Source: Loktanella sp. (GTDB lineage Bacteria; Pseudomonadota; Alphaproteobacteria; Rhodobacterales; Rhodobacteraceae). Taken from it: 21,112 nt of DNA. The notes beneath the pieces are model-generated. The model was not told the origin of the DNA. It saw nothing but the letters and a program-made list of their open reading frames with translations, and searched no databases. Below are positions 1 through 7,700 of this stretch, in pieces; position 1 is the stretch's first letter; every line of letters begins with the position of its first letter. Where the stretch lies: the NCBI GenBank assembly GCA_003551805.1, contig PUNR01000049.1, positions 1 through 21,112 on the forward strand. The letters are read 5' to 3'. The position numbers were made by a program, and so were the translations under genes.

Positions 1-534
1 CCTGCGCCCGCGGCGCAACCGACGCAGACAGACCTTTCGGCGTCACCGGCGCTGAGCATCCAGTTGACGCCCGCGAACACGTTCAAGGGTCGGATTGTCG
101 GTGTCTTGATCAGCGATGGTTTCGACGGGGCTGCGTTGCAATTTCTGGATAAAGCTGCAAAGGATGCAGGCGCGACACTGCGGATCGTTGCACCTCGGAT
201 TGGTGGTGCCACTTGTAGCAAGCGTGATTGGCATCCGGTGACGGATCAGATTGGCGGCGCGCCGTCGGTGTTGTTTGACGCGATTGCCATCCTGCCCGGT
301 CAGGACAGCCTTGCAACCTGGCCAGCGGCGGTCGATTTTCTGAACGATGCCTTTGTTCATTGCAAGTTCATCAGCCTTGGCGCGGGGTCCGACGACCTTG
401 TCGAAGCTTGCGGGCTGTCACACGATGACGACGACGGGATTTATACCCTGTCGGATGCGGCTTCTGCAAAGGCGTTTCTTGATGCCTGCCGCGCATTGCG
501 TTTTTGGGACAGAGAGTCTTTGTTTGTAGCATGA
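1..534 (+). CDS. katE: Large-subunit catalase (KatE/HPII type), C-terminal part only
   Basis: The frame is open from the first base and ends with TGA at 532-534, so this is the 3' end of a gene that begins outside the window. The visible 177 residues start with a Pro/Ala/Gln-rich linker and the stretch PALSIQL. They continue with FKGRIVGVLISDGFDGAAL, IGGAPSVLFDAIAILPG and a closing FWDRESLFVA. This matches, from memory, the flavodoxin/DJ-1-like C-terminal domain that only large-subunit clade II catalases carry (E. coli HPII has KGRVVAILLND and AGAPSLTVDAV at equivalent places). The haem-binding catalase core lies upstream and is not seen. Its role would be to break down hydrogen peroxide in the cytoplasm. 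In many bacteria katE belongs to the general stress regulon, which fits the sigma factor and DUF892 genes nearby. A TTG at 64 could be mistaken for a start, but homology continues upstream of it. Confidence 0.88.
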   Translation, partial: PAPAAQPTQTDLSASPALSIQLTPANTFKGRIVGVLISDGFDGAALQFLDKAAKDAGATLRIVAPRIGGATCSKRDWHPVTDQIGGAPSVLFDAIAILPGQDSLATWPAAVDFLNDAFVHCKFISLGAGSDDLVEACGLSHDDDDGIYTLSDAASAKAFLDACRALRFWDRESLFVA

Positions 535-538
535 CAAA

Positions 539-577
539 GGTCTTTCGTCGCCGTATCCGCCTCAACTTTGAAAGACC
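539..577 (+). promoter_or_regulatory. Hairpin spanning the katE-esterase gap
   Basis: GGTCTTTC (539-546) and GAAAGACC (570-577) are a perfect 8-bp inverted repeat with a 23-base loop. The right arm ends three bases before the esterase ATG at 581 and contains GAAAG, the only weak Shine-Dalgarno-like element there. Folding would therefore hide the ribosome binding site. No T-run follows, so a plain terminator is less likely. The function is inferred; only the repeat is observed. Confidence 0.45.
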
Positions 578-580
578 AAT

Positions 581-1744
581 ATGACAACTCCTTTTGAGCG
601 CGGCATGACCCGCGCCACAGAACTGACCCGCGCAGGCAAGCTGATCGAGGCGACAGAGCTGATCCAGTTGCTAATGCAAGGTCAGACCGCCGCACAGGAT
701 GCCACAATTGATCGGGACGTGATCGAGGGTGATTTTGTCGCGCTTGACGAAGATCAGATGGCAAAGCCGCAGGCAAAGGCAAAACCAGCCGCGCCCAAGG
801 GCGCCACGGGAATGCGCGAAACGCTGCGCGGCCTGAAAACCGGCGGGCTGGCGGGGCGCAACATCAGGCATTCGGCGGAACCCGATCTGCCGGAAGGTGC
901 GCAGTTTCTGACGCTGACCCATAGCAGCAGCCACGGCAGCCGTGATTACCGGCTTTATGTTCCGGCAAATCAACCATCGGGCCCGATGCCTTTGGTCGTG
1001 ATGTTACACGGCTGCACCCAGTCGCCTGAAGATTTCGCCATTGGCACCGGCATGAATGCCGTAGCCGAGGAATCCGGCTGTCTTGTTGCCTATCCCGCAC
1101 AGACGCAGGCAGCAAATGCGCAGAAATGCTGGAACTGGTTCCGCCCCGAAGATCAGGCACGGGGTCAGGGCGAACCCGCGCTGATCGCGGGCATCGTCGG
1201 GGACATCCTGCGCGACCGCTCGGCTGATGCCGATCGTGTCTATGTCGCCGGCCTATCGGCGGGGGGTGCTGCGGCGGCGATTATGGGTGACGCTTATCCT
1301 GACGTTTTTGCCGGTGTCGGTGTCCACTCTGGCCTGCCTGTGGGCAGTGCGCGTGATATGGGGTCTGCCATGACGGCGATGCGCAGCGGTGCTGCGGGCC
1401 AAAAGCGGGCGGAAAGCATCCCGACCATCATTTTCCACGGCACGGCAGACCGCACGGTCCATCCTGACAATGGTGTTGCAGTTGCCGCGCAAGTCGTACC
1501 CGAAGGTCTGGACGAACAGCACACCCAAAGCGGGCCGAGTACAGGGCGCAGTTACAATCGAACCAGCCACGACGATGACAACGGGCGCAGCATGGTAGAG
1601 CATTGGAAAATTGACGGCGCAGGTCACGCTTGGGCCGGTGGGCAATCAGGCGGCAGTTATACCGACCCGACCGGACCGGACGCATCACGTGAAATGCTGC
1701 GATTTTTCCTGCAACATAAACGTGCCGCGAAAAAGGGCGGCTGA
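581..1744 (+). CDS. PHB-depolymerase-family esterase (alpha/beta hydrolase)
   Basis: This 387-residue protein belongs to the Esterase_PHB family, which hydrolyses short-chain polyhydroxyalkanoates, feruloyl esters or related esters. It has no signal peptide, so it is probably intracellular. The N-terminal 35 residues (FERGMTRATELTRAGKLIEA) and a charged Ala/Lys linker precede the catalytic domain, which starts near residue 105. The oxyanion motif MLHGCTQSPEDF lies at 141-152. The lipase box GLSAGG at 224-229 gives Ser226 as nucleophile. HGTAD supplies Asp290 and GAGHAW supplies His349, so the Ser-Asp-His triad is complete. The ATG at 581 lies 46 bases after the katE stop and may be cotranscribed with it; its ribosome binding site is weak and part of a hairpin. 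An alternative ATG at 605 would remove only eight residues. The exact substrate cannot be read from sequence. Confidence 0.87.
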   Translation: MTTPFERGMTRATELTRAGKLIEATELIQLLMQGQTAAQDATIDRDVIEGDFVALDEDQMAKPQAKAKPAAPKGATGMRETLRGLKTGGLAGRNIRHSAEPDLPEGAQFLTLTHSSSHGSRDYRLYVPANQPSGPMPLVVMLHGCTQSPEDFAIGTGMNAVAEESGCLVAYPAQTQAANAQKCWNWFRPEDQARGQGEPALIAGIVGDILRDRSADADRVYVAGLSAGGAAAAIMGDAYPDVFAGVGVHSGLPVGSARDMGSAMTAMRSGAAGQKRAESIPTIIFHGTADRTVHPDNGVAVAAQVVPEGLDEQHTQSGPSTGRSYNRTSHDDDNGRSMVEHWKIDGAGHAWAGGQSGGSYTDPTGPDASREMLRFFLQHKRAAKKGG

Positions 1745-1783
1745 CAGGCGTGATTGACTGGCGCTGCCTTGGCAAATAGCGAT

Positions 1784-1799
1784 CCGCCACTCCGCCACT
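1784..1799. repeat. Tandem 8-bp duplication in a convergent gap
   Basis: CCGCCACT occurs twice in direct succession (1784-1791, 1792-1799). It is flanked by GCGATC (1779-1784) and GATCGC (1806-1811), which could pair. It sits in the 103-base gap between the convergent esterase and sigma-factor genes. No T-rich tail follows on either strand, so I do not call a terminator. Confidence 0.4.
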
Positions 1800-1847
1800 C
1801 CGGCAGATCGCGGGTGGCGATGGTTCGACCAAGGCCGGGTTGTTCCC

Positions 1848-2393
1848 TCAGGATGATCCGGTCGCTGCTTGCGTGACTGTCGGTGCAAGCGGCGACCTGC
1901 GATTGACATCATGGGCCACAGCATAGCTGAGTACGCTACGGCCACGGCTGACGCGGCTTTTGACTGTGCCAACCGTACAGCCGCAGGCAATCGCCGTTTC
2001 CAGCTGGGAATAGCCGTAGACCCCCATCATCACCAATGGCTTGCGCTGTACATCAGGCAGCTTTGCGATGGCCGACACCAGTTCGGTTATGGCGACGGCG
2101 TGGTCCTGTCTTGGGAGCTCGTACAAGGTCTCGGCCAATTTGCCATCGGCATCTTCAACCTCACGCCGGTACTTGCGCAGGTCCGAAAAGAAGGTGTTGC
2201 GCAGGATGGTGAATAGCCAGGCCCGCAGGTGCGAACCCGGGCGAAAACTGTCGCGTTTTGCCCAAGCCTTGAGCAAGGTTTCCTGCACCAGATCATCAGC
2301 GCGATGCGGGTTTGACGTCAGCTTGAGCGCGCGACGGTGCAGCGCCAATGTTTGCTGCGGAAGTAGGACATGGAAAGAGTGTTGTTTCATCAT
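1848..2393 (-). CDS. EcfG-like ECF sigma-70 factor
   Basis: This 181-residue protein has the two-domain layout of ECF sigma factors, which direct RNA polymerase to alternative promoters. Region 2 spans about residues 31-71, with RADDLVQETLLKAWAKRDSF and LRAWLFTILRNTFFSD. These are hallmarks of the alphaproteobacterial EcfG (ECF15) general stress group. Region 4 spans about 107-156, with LPDVQRKPLVM and CGCTVGTVKSRVSRGRSVL as helix-turn-helix. The start is ATG at 2391-2393 (MMKQHSF), because AAAAAGG lies six bases upstream; a longer frame reaching 2453 has no such site. It is the last of a minus-strand series, 108 bases after the DUF892 gene. EcfG factors are usually held by NepR and released by PhyR, but neither gene is visible here. 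An in-frame shift to a different ECF subgroup cannot be excluded. Confidence 0.88.
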   Translation of the reverse strand: MMKQHSFHVLLPQQTLALHRRALKLTSNPHRADDLVQETLLKAWAKRDSFRPGSHLRAWLFTILRNTFFSDLRKYRREVEDADGKLAETLYELPRQDHAVAITELVSAIAKLPDVQRKPLVMMGVYGYSQLETAIACGCTVGTVKSRVSRGRSVLSYAVAHDVNRRSPLAPTVTQAATGSS

Positions 2394-2501
2394 GATAAGC
2401 CTTTTTGATAGGCGTGACTGCACGCGTGTGTGGTCATCGGCAGATGGGTCCATACGGGGCCTGTGGGCCGCGCATGGGGTTTGGGGTAGTGAAAGCGCGG
2501 A

Positions 2502-2993
2502 TCAGGCCGTCGCTGCGGCGTTCACAGTTTTTTCGGCAAGTTTCGACAGCCACTTGTCTGTCGCATATTCCTGATCCAGCGTTTCTTTCAGCAGCTCTGC
2601 GACCTTGGTATGGCCAAGCTGTTTGGCCCATTGCACCAAGGTGCCGTAGCGCGCGATTTCGTAATGCTCGACCGCTTGCGCAAGCGAGATGATCGCGGCG
2701 TCCATGGTTTCGGGGTCTTCAATCTCGCTCATCAGACCCTCGGCCTCTTCGAGCAGGCCCAGCATGGCATCGCATTTCGCCCCGCGCGCGGGCTTGCCCA
2801 AAAGGTCGAATACCTCTTCCAGACGCAGGATATGGTTTTCGGTTTCGTCCTTGTGCGTCGTTAAGGCTAGTTTCAGTTTTGCGTTGGTCGCGTTCTTTTC
2901 CATCTTCGGCAGCGCCTTGAGGATCTTGCGTTCTGCGTACAGAACATCCTTGAGCGTGTGCAAAAACAGGTCGTCGAAAGTTTCGATTGTCAT
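2502..2993 (-). CDS. DUF892 / YciE-YciF family ferritin-like protein
   Basis: This 163-residue all-helical protein opens with FDDLFLHTLKDVLYAERKIL, the hallmark of the DUF892 (YciE/YciF) family. It continues with repeated acidic/His positions typical of a ferritin-like four-helix bundle: HKDETENHILRLEEVF, the stretch around AVEHYEIARYGTLVQWA, and LDQEYATDKWLSKLAE near the C-terminus. YciE and YciF of E. coli are stress-induced, RpoS-dependent proteins of poorly known function with a diiron-type fold. GGGAG precedes the ATG at 2993 by a short spacer (GGGAGCACGAGATG). It lies 37 bases downstream of the 74-residue gene on the same strand and upstream of the EcfG-like sigma gene. The general stress context fits the family. 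Confidence 0.93.
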   Translation of the reverse strand: MTIETFDDLFLHTLKDVLYAERKILKALPKMEKNATNAKLKLALTTHKDETENHILRLEEVFDLLGKPARGAKCDAMLGLLEEAEGLMSEIEDPETMDAAIISLAQAVEHYEIARYGTLVQWAKQLGHTKVAELLKETLDQEYATDKWLSKLAEKTVNAAATA

Positions 2994-3030
2994 CTCGTGC
3001 TCCCATTGTCGCGTATGATGTTCGCAGCGC

Positions 3031-3255
3031 CTAGTTGCGGGTGCCTGGCCTTGCGGGATTGTCTATCATCTGCACACAATCCATCGGCAGGGCGGCGTTA
3101 TGGCCCCTTGGCTGGTCAGACATGAACATTTCCTTGAACCGCTTGGCATAGGCCCGCGAACGGACCGAGCGTTTGATCTTGTTGAGCATGCGATCCGTTC
3201 TGCGGGCGTCCTTGAGCAGGCGGATAAATAGCTGTGACTGGGTCTCTTGCGGCAT
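3031..3255 (-). CDS. Small basic protein of unknown function (74 aa)
   Basis: I do not recognise a family. The ATG at 3253-3255 has a strong AAGGAG six bases upstream (3262-3267), which decides the start over a longer frame to 3288. The N-terminal two thirds are basic and probably helical (KDARRTDRMLNKIKRSVRSR, then AYAKRFKEMFMSD). The tail is short and Pro-rich. There is no signal peptide or membrane segment. I checked it against the NepR anti-sigma pattern, because it lies near an EcfG-like sigma gene, and did not find the conserved NepR helices. It sits between the 23-residue peptide and the DUF892 gene, so it is probably part of the same stress transcript. Confidence 0.68.
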   Translation of the reverse strand: MPQETQSQLFIRLLKDARRTDRMLNKIKRSVRSRAYAKRFKEMFMSDQPRGHNAALPMDCVQMIDNPARPGTRN

Positions 3256-3311
3256 ATGAAACTCCTTCGTTGACGGGGGATGTTGCATCGGCTGGGCGTG
3301 GGAAACGTAAG

Positions 3312-3383
3312 TTACAAAAGAATGGCAATAATGATGATGACCAAAAGTGGGGCGCCTAATAACCAGGCAATAATTGCGGGCAT
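3312..3383 (-). CDS. 23-residue hydrophobic micropeptide
   Basis: An ATG at 3381-3383 with AAAGGA about seven bases upstream opens a 23-codon frame ending in TAA at 3312-3314. The peptide begins MPAIIAWLLGAP and ends LLVIIIIAILL, so it is nearly all one membrane-spanning helix with no charged residue. It lies 31 bases after the stop of the 284-residue membrane protein on the same strand. The ribosome binding site, the single-helix composition and a matching 24-residue peptide upstream argue for a real gene. No function can be assigned; a small membrane-protein partner or a stress micropeptide are possibilities. Confidence 0.6.
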   Translation of the reverse strand: MPAIIAWLLGAPLLVIIIIAILL

Positions 3384-3413
3384 GGTGTCGTCCTTTCGAG
3401 AAAGAGGAATGGA

Positions 3414-4268
3414 TCAGCGCGTTGGCATGACTGTCGAGAAGCCAAGTTTCGCGTTGCGGTGATGGCCACCTGCGACGGCAGCAAAGAACGCGGCAACCGC
3501 GCCAAGCAAAAGGGTCGCGGCACTAATGAAGCCAAAGATGATCCCGGCGATGCGGGCATCCTCGATCGCGTCGGTGGCCGATGTCATCGCAGTATCGATT
3601 TCGGTCGCGACTTCATCGATGCGGGCGCGGGCATCGGGCTCTGACATTGCGGTATTGGCGGCGACGATTTGCGCCAGATAGTCCCGGTCACGTTCGACCA
3701 TTTCGCCTTCGACGGCGGCGCGGGTGATCAGGCTGGCAATCTCTTGCTGGGTATCAGGGTTGATACCCGCACTGCCGCGCAGCATCAGGCTGGCGAAGTA
3801 ATCGGATGATACGGCCTCTGTCACGGTGTCAGCGGCAGTTCCCGCAGCATTGCTCCCAGCGGAGATCAGCCCGCCCGCACCGGAAACCGCCAGAAACGCG
3901 CCCAATACTGTGCCAGTGGCCCAGACGATCAGGCCGTGCGATCCGTCGCGCACTTCGACTTCTTCGCCAACGGCGTCACCAATCGGGCGGCGCATCCTGC
4001 CTGCCAGATAACCACCAGCGCCAAAGCCGGTGACCATAACCCAGGCCATCCAGATACCTGCGGCAATCGCCAGCCAAGATGCAGAGACACCTTCACCACG
4101 GTAGGGCGATGACAGCGAAAGGCCCAGTCCGGCGCCAAAACTGGTCAGCACGAATGAAATCGCCAATGCGAAGATCGTGCCAGCCAGAATTGCCGGCCAA
4201 TCGACATAGGAATGGGTCGATGCGCCGGATTCATCCGTCACATAGGGCTGTGTCGTCATGGGTGTCAT
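3414..4268 (-). CDS. Four-helix integral membrane protein, unknown function
   Basis: This 284-residue protein has a short polar N-terminus and four hydrophobic segments at about residues 25-50, 63-90, 111-137 and 238-268. The third is followed by a roughly 100-residue acidic helical region (138-237) outside the membrane. The segments are rich in Gly, Ala and Ser (SFGAGLGL, GFGAGGYLAG, SGAGGLISAG), as in helix-packing motifs. I recognise no catalytic motif and cannot name a family with confidence. The ATG at 4266-4268 has AAGGA about eight bases upstream; a second ATG at 4257-4259 is possible. It is bracketed by two single-helix micropeptides on the same strand, with gaps of 27 and 30 bases. 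The three may act as one membrane unit of the stress cluster (inference). Confidence 0.82.
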   Translation of the reverse strand: MTPMTTQPYVTDESGASTHSYVDWPAILAGTIFALAISFVLTSFGAGLGLSLSSPYRGEGVSASWLAIAAGIWMAWVMVTGFGAGGYLAGRMRRPIGDAVGEEVEVRDGSHGLIVWATGTVLGAFLAVSGAGGLISAGSNAAGTAADTVTEAVSSDYFASLMLRGSAGINPDTQQEIASLITRAAVEGEMVERDRDYLAQIVAANTAMSEPDARARIDEVATEIDTAMTSATDAIEDARIAGIIFGFISAATLLLGAVAAFFAAVAGGHHRNAKLGFSTVMPTR

Positions 4269-4295
4269 GGCAATTTTCCTTGTATTTCTAATAGT

Positions 4296-4370
4296 TCAAC
4301 GCATTCCGACAAAGCTGAGAATGGCCATGATGACGACGATGGCGCCAACGATGTAAATGATCTGGTTCAT
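4296..4370 (-). CDS. 24-residue hydrophobic micropeptide
   Basis: An ATG at 4368-4370 preceded by AGGAA with a five-base spacer opens a 24-codon frame ending in TGA at 4296-4298. The peptide begins MNQIIYIVGAIVVIM and ends AILSFVGMR: one membrane helix with a positively charged C-terminus. The stop is 27 bases before the start of the 284-residue membrane protein. Very short proteins of this MNxIIYIVG type recur, as far as I remember, beside stress genes in other alphaproteobacteria. It is the first gene of the minus-strand stress series, so the promoter should lie in the gap upstream. Confidence 0.65.
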   Translation of the reverse strand: MNQIIYIVGAIVVIMAILSFVGMR

Positions 4371-4443
4371 GGGAGTTCCTTGTTGGTTGCTGCCCTCGGC
4401 GCGCAATTTTTGGCGCAAAGGACGAATTTCACGTGTCGTCAAA

Positions 4444-4463
4444 ACCGGGCAACTAAGCCCGGT
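4444..4463 (-). promoter_or_regulatory. Leader hairpin upstream of the stress series
   Basis: On the minus strand ACCGGGC, a six-base loop TTAGTT and GCCCGGT form a 7-bp stem followed by TTTGACG. It lies about 75 bases before the first micropeptide start. The short T-run makes it a weak terminator or attenuator candidate; a plain leader structure is equally possible. Confidence 0.35.
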
Positions 4464-4476
4464 GTCGGTCTTAGGG

Positions 4477-4569
4477 TGACCGGACGATCAATCAGTGATG
4501 CAATTCGTCATGCCTAAAGAGGATCGGGGATTCCTTTGAAGCATTTGCAAGGTCGCGATCGTCCGGTCA
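4477..4569. repeat. 13-bp perfect inverted repeat with 67-base spacer
   Basis: TGACCGGACGATC (4477-4489) and GATCGTCCGGTCA (4557-4569) are exact reverse complements. Each arm also contains near-symmetric CCGGACG/CGTCCGG. The arms lie between two divergent transcription units, which suits paired binding sites for a dimeric regulator with DNA looping, or a long stem. The LuxR/FixJ output domain of the adjacent gene is an obvious candidate ligand, but this is inference. Confidence 0.5.
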
Positions 4570-4798
4570 TGCGGTGCAAACGGGATATCCGCACTCGCAC
4601 AAACTGAATACGCGGTGGGGTTTCGTGCCAATAGCATCGGAATCTACCTAGGCGGGCGATCAAATGGCGGCAGATCGCCTGTGATTTGGTGGGTGTGATT
4701 GTTCATAAACATGCTACAGTGATCAGGCCGGCCTAAAGTCGGCAGAATGTTCCCAGCGACGCGTATCGTTTCAAGATCACCTTGCTCAGGAGCATGAA

Positions 4799-7700
4799 TT
4801 GCCAAAAGACGAGACAGACAAAACACTGCATGTCATTGCCATCGGCGCTTCTGCTGGCGGGCTGGAGGTGTGTCGCGCGGTGCTGCATGACCTACCTGCG
4901 ACAACGCAGGCGGCCTTTATCCTGATCCTGCATCTTGACCCTGCGCACAGCGGCATGATGGTTGATCTGCTGCAAGAGCATACAGGCTTGCATGTCGTGC
5001 AAGCGACCGATGGCATGGCGTTGCGCGCGGGCACCCTGCACGTGATCCCCCCCGGTGTTTTCTTGCAGGTCAAGACACGCAAAGTGCATCTGTTCAAGCC
5101 TGACACCGGCAAAGCGGTGCGATTGCCTTTTGACGTTTGTCTGGACTCCTTGGCCAAGGACAAAAGCGTGCAGGCTGCATGTGTTATCCTGTCTGGCAAC
5201 GGTCATGACGGCAGCGCGGCCCTTGCCAATTTCGGCAAGGCGGGTGGTCTGATCATGGCGCAAGACCCTGCCGATGCGCGCTATCCCAGCATGCCGCAAA
5301 GTGCGATTGACACAGGCCATGTCGCGCAAACCCTTGCCACCGACGCATTTCACGATGCTATCATCGCCTTTGCCGCGACCGACCATCATGACGTGGTGGG
5401 TGACGCGCAAGAAACTTGCAGCAACGATGTGCTGGACTTCATCCGGACCCACGGAGCGCAGGATTTTTCGCTTTATAAACGTGGCACGCTGGAACGGCGG
5501 ATCGCGCGGCGTATGGCGCTGATCGGGCTGGGGCCGGACGAGAACGCGCGCTATCTGGATATCTTGCGCGCAGACAATGATGAACGCAGCCAATTGTCGG
5601 CTGATCTGTTGATCCATGTTACCAGCTTTTTCCGCGACCCCGCGGTATTTGAACATTTGTCCACCACAGCCCTGCCTGATCTGCTGGCAGCCCATCCCGG
5701 CGACCGGCCCTTGCGTGTTTGGGTGGCGGGTTGCAGCACTGGCGAAGAGGCGTATAGCCTTGCCATCGCCTGCACAGAAGCGATCGAAGCCAGCGGATTT
5801 ACCGGGCAGGTGCAAGTCCTTGCCTCTGACATCGACCCCGAGGCGATTACGACCGCAAGGGCGGGCTATTATTCCGCCGATATCGAAACCAGCGTGTCCC
5901 CCGCCCGACTGAAGCGGTTCTTTATCGCCGAAGATGGTGGCTGGCGCGTCACGTCGCGGTTGCGCGACATTATCGTCTTTACCGTCGCTGACCTGCTGAC
6001 CGACCCGCCGTTTTCCAAAATTGATCTGGTGTCCTGCCGGAATGTGCTGATTTATCTGACACCCGACGCGCAGAAACGTGTGATCGCACGGTCGTGCTTT
6101 GCCTTGCGCGAGAACGGGCTGTTGTTGCTAGGCGCGGCAGAAATGCCCGGCGCCAGTGACAATTGCTTCACTATGGCCGACAAAAGCGCCCGCCTGTGGC
6201 GGCGCACCGGCCACAGCCAGGCGCAGGATCTGGATTTTGCCGCAGGCCTGCGCGACGATGCACCTGCGCGCAGCATGCCAACACCAGCACAGAATGCGTC
6301 GCTGGCAAATCTGTGCCGCCGGATTGTGTTGGAATACCATGCGCCTGCTGCGGTGCTGTTCAATCCGCAGTTTGAAACGCTGTACCTTTTGGGGCCAACC
6401 GAACGGTACCTGAAATTCACCCAAGGTCATCCGTCCACCGATCTGGTCGGCTTTTTGCCCAAGGCGATCCATGCACGGTTCCGCGCTGCGGTTGCGTCTT
6501 GCAGTCCGGCCAATCCGCTGGCCAAGGTCGCAGGCAGCCGGATGCCGGGGCAGCCCAGTTTTGATATCGTGATCCACCGCGTGTCTGGCGGGGCGCAGCC
6601 GATGCTTCTGGCCTGTTTCATCGACCGCGTGCCGATGTCGTCGGATGTTGACCAGACTGGCGCCAAGACCACGCAGGACAGCGCCGATCTGGAGCTGGAG
6701 CTGGCCACAACCCGCAGTGATCTGTCCGAAGCGTTGCGTGATCTGGAACAGGAAATCGAAGCGCATGGCAATGATGCCGCCGAAGCGCGGTCAATCCATG
6801 AGGAATTCCAGTCTACCAACGAAGAATTGCTGGCCTCCAAAGAAGAATTGCAATCGCTGAACGAAGAACTGACCGCCCTGAATGTCCAGTTGCAGGAAAC
6901 GCTGGAACGGCACCGGACCACGGCGAATGATTTGCAAAACGTCCTGTACAGCACCGATGTCGCCACATTGTTTCTGGATCTTGACCTCACGATCCGGTTT
7001 TTCACCCCCGCCGCGCGGCAGATTTTTCGGGTGATCCCGTCCGATGTCGGGCGGCCCTTTACCGATCTAGCCAGTGTGGCGCGCGATGATGATCTGATCC
7101 GTGACACACAAACCGTTCTAACCGGCAAAGTCCCCATCGAAACCGAAGCCCAAGGTGCAGGTGACAAATGGTTCTTGCGTCGCATCCAGCCTTACCGCGC
7201 CGAAGGCGACAAGGTCGAAGGGCTGGTTATCACCTATATCGACATCACCGAGCGTAAACGCGCCACTGTCGCGCTGGTCACTGCCATGGACGAGGCAGAG
7301 CGGGCAACCAAAGCGAAATCGCGGTTTCTGGCATCGGCCAGTCACGATCTGCGCCAACCGCTGCAATCCATGGCGTTGCTGCACAAACTTCTGGCGCGGC
7401 ACCGCCCCTCGGCCGAGGCGTTGCGCCTGACGGCAATTCTGGATCAGACGTTGAATTCCATGACGCTGATGCTGGATTCCATGCTGGATGTGAACCGGAT
7501 CGAATCCGGCACGGTGCGGCCCAATATCCAACCGGTCGAGATTGGCCGCCTGATGCAGCAGCTTGTGGATGAATTTTCACCCCATGCGGGCCTCAAGGGT
7601 CTGCGCCTGCGCACGGTGCCTTGTTCGCTTTGGGTGCTGACTGATCCGCAACTTCTTGAACAGATGCTGCGCAATCTTTTGTCCAATGCGGTGAAATACA

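Larger units (their letters stand above)
4371..4798. other. 428-base divergent intergenic region
   Basis: This gap separates the minus-strand stress series from the plus-strand CheB/CheR-kinase gene and should hold the promoters of both. I see an inverted repeat at 4477-4489 and 4557-4569, a GC-rich hairpin at 4444-4463, and a perfect 10-bp palindrome AGGCCGGCCT at about 4726-4735. I found no clear sigma-70 promoter and no exact EcfG motif (GGAAC, 16-17 bases, CGTT). The best minus-strand partial match is a GGAAT between the repeat arms. No tRNA or convincing protein-coding frame was found. Confidence 0.6.

Noticed and set aside
3031..3255. NepR anti-sigma factor beside the EcfG-like gene
   Set aside because: The size and location fit, but the conserved NepR helices and their Leu/Arg pattern are missing.
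4530..4555. Possible EcfG promoter (GGAAT about 16 bases before GCAT on the minus strand)
   Set aside because: Neither half matches the GGAAC...CGTT consensus well enough, so I do not call a promoter.
4726..4735. Palindrome AGGCCGGCCT upstream of the fusion regulator
   Set aside because: A single 10-bp GC palindrome is common by chance in this base composition and has no partner site in the window.
4644..4826. Minus-strand 60-residue frame in the intergenic region
   Set aside because: It overlaps the start of the large regulator, has no good ribosome binding site and shows no recognisable sequence; it is probably chance.
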